The notes under the pieces were generated by a model that was not told the origin of the DNA, searched no databases, and saw nothing but the letters and a program-made list of their open reading frames with translations. DNA of 64,000 bases, from assembly GCF_014648635.1 (NCBI RefSeq), contig NZ_BMRM01000002.1:434001-498000 (forward strand), given 5' to 3'. Shown here piece after piece: positions 42,580-51,232 of this stretch. Every line of letters starts with the position of its first letter. The stretch's first letter is position 1. Position numbers and translations under genes: made by a program. The DNA is from Streptomyces cinerochromogenes. GTDB lineage: Bacteria > Actinomycetota > Actinomycetes > Streptomycetales > Streptomycetaceae.

Positions 42580-43521
42580 TCAGCTCCGTCGGCGCGAGGC
42601 CTCGTAGAGCACGATGCCCGCCGCGACACCGGCGTTGAGGGACTCGGCGCCGCCCGGCATCGGGATGCGGACGCGGAAGTCGCAGGTTTCGCCGACGAGG
42701 CGGGACAGGCCCTTGCCCTCGCTGCCGACGACGATGGCGACCGGGCCCCCCAGCGCCTCCAGGTCGCCGAGTTCCACCTCGCCGTCCGCCGCGAGACCGA
42801 CCACCGTGAGGCCGGCCTTCTTGTAGGCCTCCAGGGTCCGGGTGAGGTTGGTGGCGCGGGCGACCGGGGTGCGGGCGGCCGTACCGGCGGAGGTCTTCCA
42901 GGCGCCGGCGGTCATGCCGGCCGAGCGGCGCTCGGGAACGACCACGCCGTGGCCGCCGAACGCGGAGACGGAGCGGACGACGGCGCCGAGGTTGCGCGGG
43001 TCGGTGACCCCGTCCAGGGCGACGACCAGCGGGTCCTCGCCCTCCTCGGCGGCGGCGTCGAGCAGGTCCTCGGGGTGCGCGTACTCGTACGGCGGGACCT
43101 GGAGGACGAGGCCCTGGTGGTTGAGGCCGTTCGTCATGCGGTCCAGTTCGGGGCGGGGCGCCTCCATGAGGTTGATGCCGCCGCGCTCGGCGGCGAGCTG
43201 GAGGGCCTCGCGGACGCGCTCGTCGTTGTCGATGAACTGCTGGACGTAGAGGGTGGAGGCGGGGACGCCCTCGCGCAGTGCCTCGACGACCGGGTTGCGG
43301 CCGACGACCAGCTCGGACGTCGACCTGCCGGCGCCCCGGCGCTGCTGCGTGCGGCCCTGGGCGCGGCGGGACTTGGCCGCGGCGGCGCGCTGCTTGGCGT
43401 GGCCCTTGCGCATCTCGGCGGGCGGGGTCGGACCCTTGCCCTCCAGGCCCCGGCGCCGTTTGCCGCCGCTGCCGACCTGCGCGCCCTTCTTCCCGGACAT
43501 GCGGCGGTTGTTCGCGGCCAT
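42580..43521 (-). CDS. rlmB: 23S rRNA (guanosine-2251-2'-O)-methyltransferase-type SpoU enzyme
   Basis: A 313-residue protein. The first 65 residues are a basic RNA-binding extension ([20 protein letters not shown] and lysine-rich repeats). The domain that follows begins [20 protein letters not shown] near 72. The trefoil-knot methyltransferase motifs are [20 protein letters not shown] near 168-188 (motif 1), [20 protein letters not shown] near 255-275 (motif 2) and [20 protein letters not shown] near 283-302 (motif 3). These are all conserved in RlmB/TrmH-type SAM enzymes. It is 126 bases downstream of cysS on the same strand, an arrangement common in actinobacteria, but the terminator in between suggests independent transcription. 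Confidence 0.92.
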   Translation of the reverse strand: MAANNRRMSGKKGAQVGSGGKRRRGLEGKGPTPPAEMRKGHAKQRAAAAKSRRAQGRTQQRRGAGRSTSELVVGRNPVVEALREGVPASTLYVQQFIDNDERVREALQLAAERGGINLMEAPRPELDRMTNGLNHQGLVLQVPPYEYAHPEDLLDAAAEEGEDPLVVALDGVTDPRNLGAVVRSVSAFGGHGVVVPERRSAGMTAGAWKTSAGTAARTPVARATNLTRTLEAYKKAGLTVVGLAADGEVELGDLEALGGPVAIVVGSEGKGLSRLVGETCDFRVRIPMPGGAESLNAGVAAGIVLYEASRRRS

Positions 43522-43600
43522 GAGTTACCCGTCTCTGCTCTCTCGGAAAAAGCGTGTCGTACGTACGTCGTGTACGTGTGCGTCGTTGCGTCTTATGCAG

Positions 43601-43628
43601 TGTGCCGCCCGGAGGGCCGGGCGGCACA
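43601..43628 (-). terminator. Terminator of cysS
   Basis: A perfect 12-bp stem (tgtgccgcccgg / ccgggcggcaca) with a 4-base loop lies 20 bases past the cysS stop. The 43522-43600 stretch contains alternating ACGTAC/GTACGT sequences in the rlmB leader. Confidence 0.9.
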
Positions 43629-43647
43629 ATCGATCAAGGGCTGGTGC

Positions 43648-45051
43648 TCAGCGGGCGCCGAGGCTCCAGCGCGGGCCCTGCGGGCTGTCCTCGATGACCA
43701 GCCCGGACTCCTTCAGCTGGTCGCGGATGGCGTCGGCGGTGGCCCAGTCCTTGCGGGCGCGGGCGGACTCGCGCTGGTCGAGGACGAGGCGTACGAGGCT
43801 GTCGACCACGCCGTTCAGGTCCTCGCTCCGGTCGGCGGACTCGCCGGCCCAGTGCGGGTCGAGCGGGTCGAGGCCGAGCACGCCGAGCATGGCGCGCACC
43901 TCGGCGAGGCGGGCGACGGCCGCGTCCTTGTCGTCGGCGGCCAGTGCGCTGTTGCCCTGGCGGACGGTGGTGTGCACGACGGCGAGGGCCTGCGGGACAC
44001 CCAGGTCGTCGTCCATCGCCTCGGCGAAGGCGGGCGGGACCTCGTCGGCCGGCTCGACGGTCTTCCCGGCCAGCTCGGTGACCCGCTGGACGAAGCCCTC
44101 GATCCGGGCGTACGCGGACTCGGCCTCGCGCAGCGCCTCCTCGCTGTACTCGATCATCGAGCGGTAGTGCGGGGTGCCCAGGTAGTAGCGGAGCACGACC
44201 GGGCGCCACTGCTTGACCATCTCGCTGACCAGGACGCTGTTGCCGAGCGACTTGGACATCTTGTCGCCGGCCATGGTGACCCAGGCGTTGTGCACCCAGT
44301 ACCGGGCGAAGTCGTCGCCGTAGGCCTTGGCCTGGGCGATCTCGTTCTCGTGGTGCGGGAAGATCAGGTCGAGGCCGCCGCCGTGGATGTCGAAGACGCT
44401 GCCGAGGTACTTGTGGGCCATCGCCGAGCACTCCAGGTGCCAGCCGGGGCGGCCGGGGCCCCACGGGGTCGGCCAGGACGGCTCGCCGGGCTTGGCGGAC
44501 TTCCACATGGCGAAGTCGCGCGGGTCCCGCTTGCCGGTCTCACCGGTGCCGGAGGGCTGCTGGAGGTTGTCCAGCTCCTGTCGCGACAGCTGGAGGTAGC
44601 CGGGGAAGGAGCGCACGTCGAAGTAGACGTTGCCGTCGGCCTCGTAGGCGTGCCCGCGCTCGATGAGGCCCTGCATCATCTCGACCATCTCGGTGACATG
44701 GCCGGTGGCGCGCGGCTCGTACGTCGGCCGCAGGCAGCCGAGGGCGTCGTAGCCCTCGTTGAAGGCGCGTTCGTTCTCGTACCCGATCGACCACCACGGC
44801 CGGTTCTGCTCGTGGCTCTTGGCGATGATCTTGTCGTCGATGTCGGTGACGTTGCGGACGAACGTCACCTCGTAGCCGCGGTACTCGAACCAGCGGCGCA
44901 TGATGTCGAAGTTGAGGTACGAGCGGACGTGGCCGATGTGCGGTGCCGCCTGGACGGTGGCGCCGCACAGGTAGATCGAGACACAGCCCGGCTTGACCGG
45001 GGCGAAGTCACGGATCTGCCGGGCGCTGGTGTCGTACAGGCGAATCGTCAC
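43648..45051 (-). CDS. cysS: Cysteinyl-tRNA synthetase
   Basis: A 467-residue class I aminoacyl-tRNA synthetase. The HIGH motif appears as [20 protein letters not shown] near 36-55. Zinc ligands are Cys29 in [11 protein letters not shown], then Cys in [16 protein letters not shown] near 205-220, and His/Glu in [16 protein letters not shown] near 235-250. The ATP lysines are in [19 protein letters not shown] near 268-286. All functional residues are present. GTG is the start. The PPOX gene is 72 bases upstream on the same strand. The cognate tRNA-Cys is not in this window. Confidence 0.97.
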   Translation of the reverse strand: MTIRLYDTSARQIRDFAPVKPGCVSIYLCGATVQAAPHIGHVRSYLNFDIMRRWFEYRGYEVTFVRNVTDIDDKIIAKSHEQNRPWWSIGYENERAFNEGYDALGCLRPTYEPRATGHVTEMVEMMQGLIERGHAYEADGNVYFDVRSFPGYLQLSRQELDNLQQPSGTGETGKRDPRDFAMWKSAKPGEPSWPTPWGPGRPGWHLECSAMAHKYLGSVFDIHGGGLDLIFPHHENEIAQAKAYGDDFARYWVHNAWVTMAGDKMSKSLGNSVLVSEMVKQWRPVVLRYYLGTPHYRSMIEYSEEALREAESAYARIEGFVQRVTELAGKTVEPADEVPPAFAEAMDDDLGVPQALAVVHTTVRQGNSALAADDKDAAVARLAEVRAMLGVLGLDPLDPHWAGESADRSEDLNGVVDSLVRLVLDQRESARARKDWATADAIRDQLKESGLVIEDSPQGPRWSLGAR

Positions 45052-45123
45052 GAGTCCAGAGTAGTGGGCGTGAGCGAGTGCCTCACGCCCTTCCCCCGTG
45101 ATACCGGGCCTCGATACCGGGCC

Positions 45124-45528
45124 TCAGACGCGTCCGACGACCTTCTGCGGCGTGATCCGTACGACGACCCGCTCGGCGTCGTCCTTCGAGGCCGGGTTGA
45201 AGTCCGCGTAGTCCTTGCCCGTGTACTTCCGGCTGAGTTCGTCGATGAGTTCCCGGCCGCCCTCGGTGGTCACCTCGGCGGTGCCGCGGATCTCGGCGTA
45301 GGCGTACGGGTTCGACGGGTCCATGACGACGACCGTCACCCGCGGGTCGCGGCGCAGGTTCTTCTCCTTGCGGCGGTCGACCGTGGTGGAGAAGAGGAGG
45401 TCGTCGCCGTCGCGCTTGACCCAGACCGGGGACATCTGCGGGCTGCCGTCGGGCTGGACGGTGCCGACGACGATGAACACCTTGTCGTCGAGCAGGGACT
45501 TCAGGCTGTCGGACAGTGCGGCGGACAT
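45124..45528 (-). CDS. PPOX-class F420-dependent/FMN-binding oxidoreductase
   Basis: A 134-residue split-barrel protein: MSAALSDSLKSLLDDKVFIV, VGTVQPDGSPQMSPVWVKRD near 21-40, DLLFSTTVDRRKEKNLRRDP near 43-62, RVTVVVMDPSNPYAYAEIRG near 63-82. It has the LRRDPRVTV...NPYxYxEIRGxAEVT pattern typical of actinobacterial F420-binding PPOX proteins. The substrate is unknown. GGAGG six bases before the ATG fixes the start. The upstream 57 bases contain two KpnI-type GGGTACCCTC palindromes (45529, 45566) that may be regulator sites. Confidence 0.85.
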   Translation of the reverse strand: MSAALSDSLKSLLDDKVFIVVGTVQPDGSPQMSPVWVKRDGDDLLFSTTVDRRKEKNLRRDPRVTVVVMDPSNPYAYAEIRGTAEVTTEGGRELIDELSRKYTGKDYADFNPASKDDAERVVVRITPQKVVGRV

Positions 45529-45565
45529 GGGTACCCTCCGGGTTCCGGCGATCACTGGCGGTCGT

Positions 45566-45577
45566 GAGGGTACCCTC
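45566..45577. repeat. Perfect 12-bp palindrome GAGGGTACCCTC, repeated as GGGTACCCTC at 45529
   Basis: Two copies are centred 37 bases apart in the short gap between ispF and the PPOX gene; the proximal copy touches the PPOX ATG. The pair may be an operator or overlap a -10 element (TACCCT) on the minus strand. Confidence 0.45.
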
Positions 45578-45585
45578 GCACGGCC

Positions 45586-46083
45586 TCAGCTCACCCGCAC
45601 CACGAGTGCCGTCGCCACCGCCATCAGGCCCTCCTCGCGGCCCGGGAAGCCGAGGCCGTCGGTGGTGGCGCCGGAGACGGAGACGGGTGCGCCGGCCGCC
45701 TCGGAGAGGATCTTCTGGGCCTCGTCGCGGCGCTTGCCGATCTTCGGGCGGGGGCCGACCACCTGGACGGCGATGTTGCCGATGGCGAAGCCCGCCGCGC
45801 GGACGATCCGGGCCGCCTCGGTGAGGAGGGTGGTCCCGGAGGCCCCCGACCATTCGGGGCGGCCGGTGCCGAAGTGCCGGCCCAGGTCACCGAGTCCGGC
45901 GGCGGAGAACAGGGCGTTGCAGGCCGCGTGGGCGACGACGTCGGCGTCGGAGTGGCCGGCGAGTCCGGGGCCCTCCCCCTCCCACTTCAGGCCGGCGCAC
46001 CACAGCTCGCGGCCCTCCTCGAAGGCGTGGATGTCGGTGCCGATGCCGACCTGCGGCAGCGGGAAGCCGGTCTCAGAAGCCAT
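45586..46083 (-). CDS. ispF: 2-C-methyl-D-erythritol 2,4-cyclodiphosphate synthase
   Basis: A 165-residue enzyme of the MEP isoprenoid pathway, cyclising CDP-methylerythritol 2-phosphate. [20 protein letters not shown] near 12-31 has the metal Asp-x-His, [20 protein letters not shown] near 41-60 has the third metal His and the substrate loop, and [20 protein letters not shown] near 136-155 is the C-terminal signature. It functions as a trimer. The gene overlaps the end of ispD by 11 bases, which indicates translational coupling, and the pair forms a biosynthetic operon reading leftward. Confidence 0.96.
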   Translation of the reverse strand: MASETGFPLPQVGIGTDIHAFEEGRELWCAGLKWEGEGPGLAGHSDADVVAHAACNALFSAAGLGDLGRHFGTGRPEWSGASGTTLLTEAARIVRAAGFAIGNIAVQVVGPRPKIGKRRDEAQKILSEAAGAPVSVSGATTDGLGFPGREEGLMAVATALVVRVS

Positions 46084-46825
46084 CGTTGAGCCTCCTGCGG
46101 GCCAGGACCGCCTCGGCGAGGACCAGGTCCAGGGGGCGGGTGACCTTGAAGGCCTCCTCGTGGCCGGGGACGGCCACGACGGGCAGTCCCAGCTGCTCCA
46201 CCATGCTCGCGTCGTCGGTGACGTCGTCGGTGACGCGTCCGTGGGCGCGGACGAGGGTGGCCCGGTCGAAGCCCTGCGGGGTCTGCACGGCACGCAGCCG
46301 GGACCGCTCGGGGGTGGCGACGACCGGCTCCGGGGCGCCGGGCTCGGCCGCGGGCGCGACCTCCTTGACCGTGTCGGCCAGCGGCAGCGCGGGCACCACG
46401 GCGGGGGCGCCGTCGCGTACGGCCTCGATGACCGCGTCGACCGTGTCGACCGGGACGAGCGGCCGGGCGGCGTCGTGGACCAGCACGATCTCGTACTGCG
46501 GCGGCAGGGCGTCGAGGCCGAGCCGGACCGACTCCTGGCGGGACTCCCCGCCGGGCACGACGAGGAAGTCCGTGCGGTCGGGCAGCGCGTGCGCGTCGAG
46601 CAGGGACTTGACCTCGGCGGCGCCGTCCGGCGGGGCGACGACGATCACCAGGGAGACATGGCGGGACGCGGCGAGGGCGCGGACCGCGTGGATGAGCATG
46701 GGTGTGCCGTTCAGCGCGCGGAGCGCCTTGGGGGCGCCCGGGCCGAGCCGCACGCCCCGGCCGGCGGCGGGAATCACGGCGGCGACGGAGGCCTGCGCGG
46801 GCGTGGGGCGTGATTCGTCAGACAT
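46073..46825 (-). CDS. ispD: 2-C-methyl-D-erythritol 4-phosphate cytidylyltransferase
   Basis: A 250-residue enzyme that transfers CMP to methylerythritol 4-phosphate. [20 protein letters not shown] near 14-33 is the nucleotide-binding signature with the catalytic Arg/Lys. [20 protein letters not shown] near 114-133 is the IspD family motif, and [20 protein letters not shown] near 176-195 is the C-terminal motif. A slightly odd feature is GAPKAL where many have GxPKQ. It is the first gene of the ispD-ispF pair, and ispF starts inside its last codons. carD lies about 300 bases upstream on the same strand, a conserved order in actinobacteria. Confidence 0.95.
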   Translation of the reverse strand: MSDESRPTPAQASVAAVIPAAGRGVRLGPGAPKALRALNGTPMLIHAVRALAASRHVSLVIVVAPPDGAAEVKSLLDAHALPDRTDFLVVPGGESRQESVRLGLDALPPQYEIVLVHDAARPLVPVDTVDAVIEAVRDGAPAVVPALPLADTVKEVAPAAEPGAPEPVVATPERSRLRAVQTPQGFDRATLVRAHGRVTDDVTDDASMVEQLGLPVVAVPGHEEAFKVTRPLDLVLAEAVLARRRLNDGF

Positions 46826-47122
46826 CGGTTCCTGTCAGGTTTGTGTGCTCGACCTACGTGGGTATGGCCTGGAGGAGTGCCGGGCGCGACGCCTTGACCG
46901 GACCCTTTCCGTGACCCTGGTCGAGCCATCCGCCCGGGCCCGGCACGACAAGTATCGGGGGGCTGTGCAGTGGATTCCCTGCTGTACGGAGGATTCCCCG
47001 AAGAGCACCCGCCTGCGGGGACGAACATGCCGCAGCGCCCGGCGACAGGGTCAGTGTCATCGGGCACCGCGGCATTTCGGTGTGCTGGGCGTGGCGGAGG
47101 CGAAGGTCGCCGCCGCTGCGCG
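46826..47122. other. Intergenic region carD-ispD, no gene seen
   Basis: About 300 bases without a credible reading frame in any phase. It should hold the ispDF promoter and the end of the carD transcript. No strong hairpin was found. Confidence 0.5.
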
Positions 47123-47605
47123 TCAGGAGGCGAGCACCTCGTCGAGCAGGGCCTCGGCCTTGTCCTCGTTCGTGTTCTCCGCGAGAGCCAGCTCGCTCAC
47201 CAGGATCTGGCGGGCCTTGGCGAGCATGCGCTTCTCGCCGGCGGACAGTCCGCGCTCGCGCTCGCGACGCCACAGGTCACGCACGACTTCCGCGACCTTG
47301 ATGACATCGCCGGAGGCGAGCTTCTCCAGGTTTGCCTTGTAGCGACGGGACCAGTTCGTGGGCTCCTCGGCGTACGGTGCACGCAGCACCTCGAAGACCC
47401 GGTCGAGTCCGTCCTGACCGACCACATCACGCACGCCGACGAACTCCGCATTGTCCGCTGGCACACGTACCGTCAGGTCACCCTGGGCGACCTTCAGCAC
47501 CAAGTAGGTCTTGTCCACGCCTTTGATCTGGCGAGTTTCGATGGCCTCGATCAGCGCGGCCCCGTGATGGGGATAGACCACGGTGTCGCCAACCTTGAAC
47601 GTCAT
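47123..47605 (-). CDS. carD: CarD/CdnL-family RNA polymerase-binding transcription factor
   Basis: A 160-residue protein. Residues 1-60 form the RNA polymerase beta-binding Tudor-like domain ([20 protein letters not shown], then [20 protein letters not shown]). The rest is a helical DNA-contact domain with [20 protein letters not shown] near 85-104 and [20 protein letters not shown] near 112-131. The conserved Trp that wedges the upstream edge of the -10 element is expected in NWSRRY. CarD stabilises the open promoter complex, including at rRNA promoters, and is essential in mycobacteria. Its length and ending match the actinobacterial form. Confidence 0.96.
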   Translation of the reverse strand: MTFKVGDTVVYPHHGAALIEAIETRQIKGVDKTYLVLKVAQGDLTVRVPADNAEFVGVRDVVGQDGLDRVFEVLRAPYAEEPTNWSRRYKANLEKLASGDVIKVAEVVRDLWRRERERGLSAGEKRMLAKARQILVSELALAENTNEDKAEALLDEVLAS

Positions 47606-48230
47606 GTGACAGGTACCCCTTCCGTGGCTATCCAGGGTAACACGGATACGGCGTCTTCTGAATGGCGTTTTCGCAGGTCAGGGCATATCTCGGGGCTTGA
47701 CAACAGCAACCGGAACGTGCTGCGGGCCGCCCCCGGAAGCGGGTATTCGCAGGTCGGAGGGGCTCTCCGGGCGGGGTGAAACGCCTACGTTACACACCTC
47801 GACTGAGCCCTCCAAGGGGTGGAATGTCACGATTTGTCTGCCCTCAAGGGTGCGACTTCCGCTACTCCGTTCGGCGGCCGGAGGCGGATGTGAGCCGAAT
47901 CCGGAATTGATCAACCGCCGCCGGACGGGTGCCGCGTGATCAATATCGGGGGTGGTCCCGCATTCCTTCACGGAAAATTTGCGAGGGGTCTTTGGGGTGC
48001 CGAGAGGGCGTCGCCGCCGCGTTATGTGAATGACGGACGGACGGCTCCGCAATGTGACCGGGGAGTCACTTGTGCCTGGTGAGGTACCCCCACCTGGAGG
48101 GAAGCCCGGGGCTTGGGGGAGGGTCGGGTGCGATCGCCTCGGAACGGCTCGGTAACCTAAGGCCGCTGACAGACACTTAGGGTGGCTTTATAAGGGGAGC
48201 CGCCCGCGCGTTCAAGGAGTTGCCGCCGCC
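47606..48230. other. Long intergenic region between divergent carD and lipoprotein genes
   Basis: About 625 bases with no credible gene. Visible elements: an inverted repeat attgatca / tgatcaat (47906-47913 and 47937-47944), and a TTATAA-containing hairpin (gggtggct near 48179, agccgccc near 48199) just before the lipoprotein gene. Promoters for both genes must lie here. A minus-strand frame from 48052 to 47678 lacks coding character. Confidence 0.5.
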
Positions 48231-48917
48231 GTGAGCAGCAGCCTTCGACGCGGCGCCCTCGCCGCCTCCGCCATCGTCTTCTCGATCGCCTCGCTCGCCG
48301 CCTGTGGCGCCGGCAACAACTCGCAGACCCTGGAGATCAAGCCGGACAACGCCGCGACCAGCGTCGGCGCCATCAAGATCCAGAACGCCCTGGTCATCAC
48401 CCAGCCGGACCCGGAGTCGACGGGCCCCGCGGTGGTCTCCGCGACCCTGTTCAACTCCGGCCGCACCGACCAGACCCTCCAGTCGATCGCCGTGGAGGGC
48501 AGCAGCACGCCCGTCGAGCTGAAGCCCGCCAAGGGCCAGAGCCTGACCGTCCCCGCGGGCGGCTCGCTGGTCATCGGCGGCAAGGACAACGCCTCCGCGT
48601 CGCTGCCCAGCGGCGGCGAGGCGGTCAAGAACGGCAACGTCCAGAAGCTCACCTTCACCCTCAGCAAGACCGGCGCGGTGAGCCTGAACGCCTACGTGGT
48701 CCCGGCCACCAGCTACTTCGACAAGTGGGGCCCGTCCCAGATCCCGTCCGCCTCGGCCTCCGCCGGCGGCGCCCCGGGTGCCACCGCCTCCGGCAGCGCG
48801 AGCCCCTCCGGCAGCGGCAAGCCGGCGAAGGGCCACCAGACCGGCCCGTCGGCCACCGCCTCCCACTCGGCCGCCACGCCGAGCGACTCGGCCTCCCAGT
48901 CGGCCGCGGGCCACTGA
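48231..48917 (+). CDS. Secreted lipoprotein (copper-chaperone/DUF461-like)
   Basis: A 228-residue lipoprotein. MSSSLRRGALAASAIVFSIA leads to the lipobox SLAACGAG (Cys 25). The globular part (about 30-165) is a beta-rich domain with IKIQNALVITQPDPESTGPA, VVSATLFNSGRTDQTLQSIA and VQKLTFTLSKTGAVSLNAYV, similar to streptomycete PCu(A)C/DUF461-type lipoproteins. The copper-binding Met/His set of PCu(A)C proteins is missing, so copper binding is doubtful. The C-terminal 60 residues are a Ser/Ala/Gly-rich tail (SASASAGGAPGATASGSASP). It starts at GTG after AAGGAG. A perfect hairpin terminator follows. Confidence 0.78.
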   Translation: MSSSLRRGALAASAIVFSIASLAACGAGNNSQTLEIKPDNAATSVGAIKIQNALVITQPDPESTGPAVVSATLFNSGRTDQTLQSIAVEGSSTPVELKPAKGQSLTVPAGGSLVIGGKDNASASLPSGGEAVKNGNVQKLTFTLSKTGAVSLNAYVVPATSYFDKWGPSQIPSASASAGGAPGATASGSASPSGSGKPAKGHQTGPSATASHSAATPSDSASQSAAGH

Positions 48918-48945
48918 CCGGCTGACGGCCGGGCCGTACGACACG

Positions 48946-48975
48946 AGGGCGGCACCCCGCGCGGGGTGCCGCCCT
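48946..48975. terminator. Bidirectional terminator between lipoprotein gene and phoP
   Basis: A perfect 30-bp palindrome (agggcggcaccccgc joined to gcggggtgccgccct). The tip must open to form a loop. Confidence 0.88.
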
Positions 48976-49019
48976 TCGTCGTATCCGCCGGCGACCGTCG
49001 TGACCCGCCGTATCCGTGG

Positions 49020-49100
49020 CGTCCGCCGCGTCCGCCGCGTCTGCCGGGTCTGCCGGGTCTGCTGCGTCCGCTGTGTCCGCTGTGTCCGCTGTGTCCGTAC
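49020..49100. repeat. Array of nine degenerate 9-bp repeats
   Basis: Units run cgtccgccg (2x), cgtctgccg, ggtctgccg, ggtctgctg, cgtccgctg, tgtccgctg (2x), tgtccgtac. Neighbouring units differ by one base or none, as in expansion by slippage with gradual drift. It lies just beyond the phoP stop codon, between phoP and the terminator of the convergent gene. Confidence 0.8.
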
Positions 49101-49124
49101 GTGTCGGCGCTGTACGGCTACGGC

Positions 49125-49805
49125 CTACGGCTCGAACTTGTAGCCCAGTCCCCGCACCGTCACCAGGTACCGCGGCGCGCCCGGGTCCGGCTCGATCTTC
49201 GCGCGCAGGCGCTTGACGTGGACGTCGAGGGTCTTGGTGTCACCGACGTAGTCGGCGCCCCAGACGCGGTCGATGAGCTGCATGCGGGTCAGGACGCGGC
49301 CGGCGTTGCGCAGCAGCATCTCCAGGAGGTCGAACTCCTTGAGCGGCAGGTCGACCTTGGAGCCGCCGACGGTGACCACGTGCCGGTCGACGTCCATGCG
49401 GACCGGACCGGCCTCCAGCGCGGCCGGGGTGACCTCCTCCGGCTCGCCGCGCCGGCGCAGCACCGCGCGGATGCGGGCGACCAGCTCGCGCGAGGAGAAC
49501 GGCTTGGTGACGTAGTCGTCGGCTCCTATTTCGAGACCGACGACCTTGTCGATCTCGCTGTCCTTCGCGGTCACCATGATCACGGGGACGTTGGAGCGGC
49601 CACGCAGCTGGCGGCAGACCTCAGTGCCGGGCAGGCCCGGCAGCATCAGGTCGAGGAGGACCAGGTCGGCGCCGTTGCGCTCGAACTCGTCCAGGCCGTC
49701 GGGGCCGGTCGCCGCGACGGCGACCTCGAAGCCCTCCTTGCGGAGCATGTACGACAGGGCGTCGGAGAAGGACTCCTCGTCCTCGACGACGAGCACTCGG
49801 GTCAC
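49125..49805 (-). CDS. phoP: Phosphate-responsive response regulator PhoP
   Basis: A 226-residue OmpR-family regulator. The receiver domain (1-118) starts VLVVEDEESFSDALSYMLRK, has the phosphorylated Asp 52 in DLVLLDLMLPGLPG, Thr in MVTAKDSE and Lys in DDYVTKPFSSREL near 101. The winged helix (130-226) carries DLPLKEFDLLEMLLRNAGRV and TLDVHVKRLRAKIEPDPGAP with the DNA-recognition helix, then YLVTVRGLGYKFEP. It controls phosphate scavenging and antibiotic production through PHO boxes. It starts at GTG, four bases inside the 3' end of phoR, so the two are coupled. The kinase is encoded first in the operon. Confidence 0.95.
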   Translation of the reverse strand: MTRVLVVEDEESFSDALSYMLRKEGFEVAVAATGPDGLDEFERNGADLVLLDLMLPGLPGTEVCRQLRGRSNVPVIMVTAKDSEIDKVVGLEIGADDYVTKPFSSRELVARIRAVLRRRGEPEEVTPAALEAGPVRMDVDRHVVTVGGSKVDLPLKEFDLLEMLLRNAGRVLTRMQLIDRVWGADYVGDTKTLDVHVKRLRAKIEPDPGAPRYLVTVRGLGYKFEP

Positions 49806-51052
49806 GGAAGGACCTCCGGGGCGGGAAGCGGTTCGTACGGGGATGAGTCGGTGGGACCCGCCTCGTCGTCGAGGTCGGGGTGCTGCTGTGCGCGGTCGCG
49901 GGCCGCGCCCGCCTCCGGCAGCCTGAGGGTGAAGGTGGAGCCCTGGCCTTCGGCGCTCCAGACCGTGACCTCCCCGCCGTGCGAGGCGACCACGTGCTTG
50001 ACGATGGCGAGACCCAGACCGGTGCCGCCGGTGGCCCGGGAGCGGGCCGGGTCGACGCGGTAGAAACGCTCGAAGATGCGCTCCTTGTCCTTGTCCGAGA
50101 TGCCGATGCCCTGGTCGGTGACGGCCAGCTCGATCATGTCGCCGCCCGGCGCGTTGACCCTGCGGGCGGCGATGCCGACGCGGGTGCGGGCCGGGGAGTA
50201 GTTGACGGCGTTCTCGACCAGGTTCCCGAGGGCGGCGGCCAGCTGTCCCCGGTTGCCCCAGACGCTCAGGTCGGCCGTGCCGCCGGCGGCTATCGTGATC
50301 TGCTTCGTGCCCGCCTGGTGGCGGCAGCGGTCGATGGCCTCGGTGACCAGCTCGTCCACCCCGACCGGCTCGGCGTCCTCCAGCGGGTCGTCGTTCTGCA
50401 CCCGGGAGAGGTCGATCAGCTCCTGGACCAGGTTGGTCAGCCGGGTCGCCTCGATCTGCATCCGGCCCGCGAAGCGCTGGACGGCCTCGGGGTCGTCGGA
50501 GGCGTCCATGACGGCCTCGGAGAGCAGGGAGAGCGCGCCGACGGGCGTCTTCAGCTCATGGCTGACGTTCGCCACGAAGTCGCGTCGTACCGCCTCGATC
50601 CGGCGGGCCTCCGTCAGGTCCTCGACCAGCAGCAGGACCAGGCGGGAGCCGAGCGGGGCCACGCGCGCGGAGACGGCGAGGGCCTCGCCGCGCCCGGTGC
50701 CGCGCCGCGGCAGATCCAGCTCGACCTGCCGTATCTCCCCGTCGCGTCTGGTGTCCCGGGCCATCTGGAGCATCGGCTCGACGGCCAGCTTGCCGCCGCG
50801 GACCAGCCCGAGGGCGTACGCGGCCGAGCTGGCCTTGACGACGGTGTCGGCCTCGTCGAGGACGACTGCGGAGGAGCGCAGCACCGACAGAACGGTGTCC
50901 ACGCCGGGCGGGAGTACGGGATCAGTGTGCAAGGAAGTCCTGGTGGGTCGCTTCTGGTCGCGTTCGCTCCAGCGGAACGCCAGCATGGCGATGACGCCGG
51001 TGAGCACCCCGGCGATCGCAGCCGCTGCGGCGACCGCCGCGTTCACGTCCAT
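49802..51052 (-). CDS. phoR: Phosphate sensor histidine kinase PhoR
   Basis: A 416-residue membrane kinase. One membrane segment (VAAAAAIAGVLTGVIAMLAF) lies at 6-26, with no extracellular sensor domain, as in other PhoR/SenX3 proteins. A PAS-like part covers about 60-150. The dimerisation domain has FVANVSHELKTPVGALSLL near 160 with the phosphorylated His. The ATPase part has LGNLVENAVNYSPARTRVGI (N box), VTDQGIGISDKDKERIFERF (G1/F) and TGGTGLGLAIVKHVVASHGG (G2). A C-terminal ~35-residue disordered tail (RAQQHPDLDDEAGPTDSSPY) is extra. It is first in the phoR-phoP operon and divergent from phoU across the PHO box. Confidence 0.95.
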   Translation of the reverse strand: MDVNAAVAAAAAIAGVLTGVIAMLAFRWSERDQKRPTRTSLHTDPVLPPGVDTVLSVLRSSAVVLDEADTVVKASSAAYALGLVRGGKLAVEPMLQMARDTRRDGEIRQVELDLPRRGTGRGEALAVSARVAPLGSRLVLLLVEDLTEARRIEAVRRDFVANVSHELKTPVGALSLLSEAVMDASDDPEAVQRFAGRMQIEATRLTNLVQELIDLSRVQNDDPLEDAEPVGVDELVTEAIDRCRHQAGTKQITIAAGGTADLSVWGNRGQLAAALGNLVENAVNYSPARTRVGIAARRVNAPGGDMIELAVTDQGIGISDKDKERIFERFYRVDPARSRATGGTGLGLAIVKHVVASHGGEVTVWSAEGQGSTFTLRLPEAGAARDRAQQHPDLDDEAGPTDSSPYEPLPAPEVLP

Positions 51053-51125
51053 GTCTCCAGGTTAGGCATGGCCCACGACATGACCACAGCCGTCGAGGTG
51101 CGACCTCGAACACTCGTCGCCCAGA

Positions 51126-51169
51126 GTTCACCTTGCAGCCAGTACCGGTTCATTCGGGGTGGCGGAAAC
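51126..51169. promoter_or_regulatory. PHO box (PhoP-binding direct repeats) between phoR and phoU
   Basis: Eleven-base units run GTTCACCTTGC, AGCCAGTACCG, GTTCATTCGGG, GTGGCGGAAAC. Units one and three begin with GTTCA, the PHO-box core, and start exactly 22 bases apart. It lies 74 bases before phoR's start and 64 before phoU's, so PhoP would control both, including its own operon. Confidence 0.85.
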
Positions 51170-51232
51170 GGACGCGTGCGGGGCAGAACGTGGGAGCGTG
51201 GGGACCAAGCACGCCTATGAGAGGGAACCCTG

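Noticed and set aside
47678..48052. Minus-strand 124-residue frame in the carD-lipoprotein gap
   Set aside because: No ribosome binding site, mixed composition, and no similarity to any known family; third-position GC is not raised.
49020..49100. Short repeats considered as a CRISPR array
   Set aside because: Units are 9 bases without unique spacers and are directly adjacent, so it is a slippage repeat. No cas genes are present in the window.
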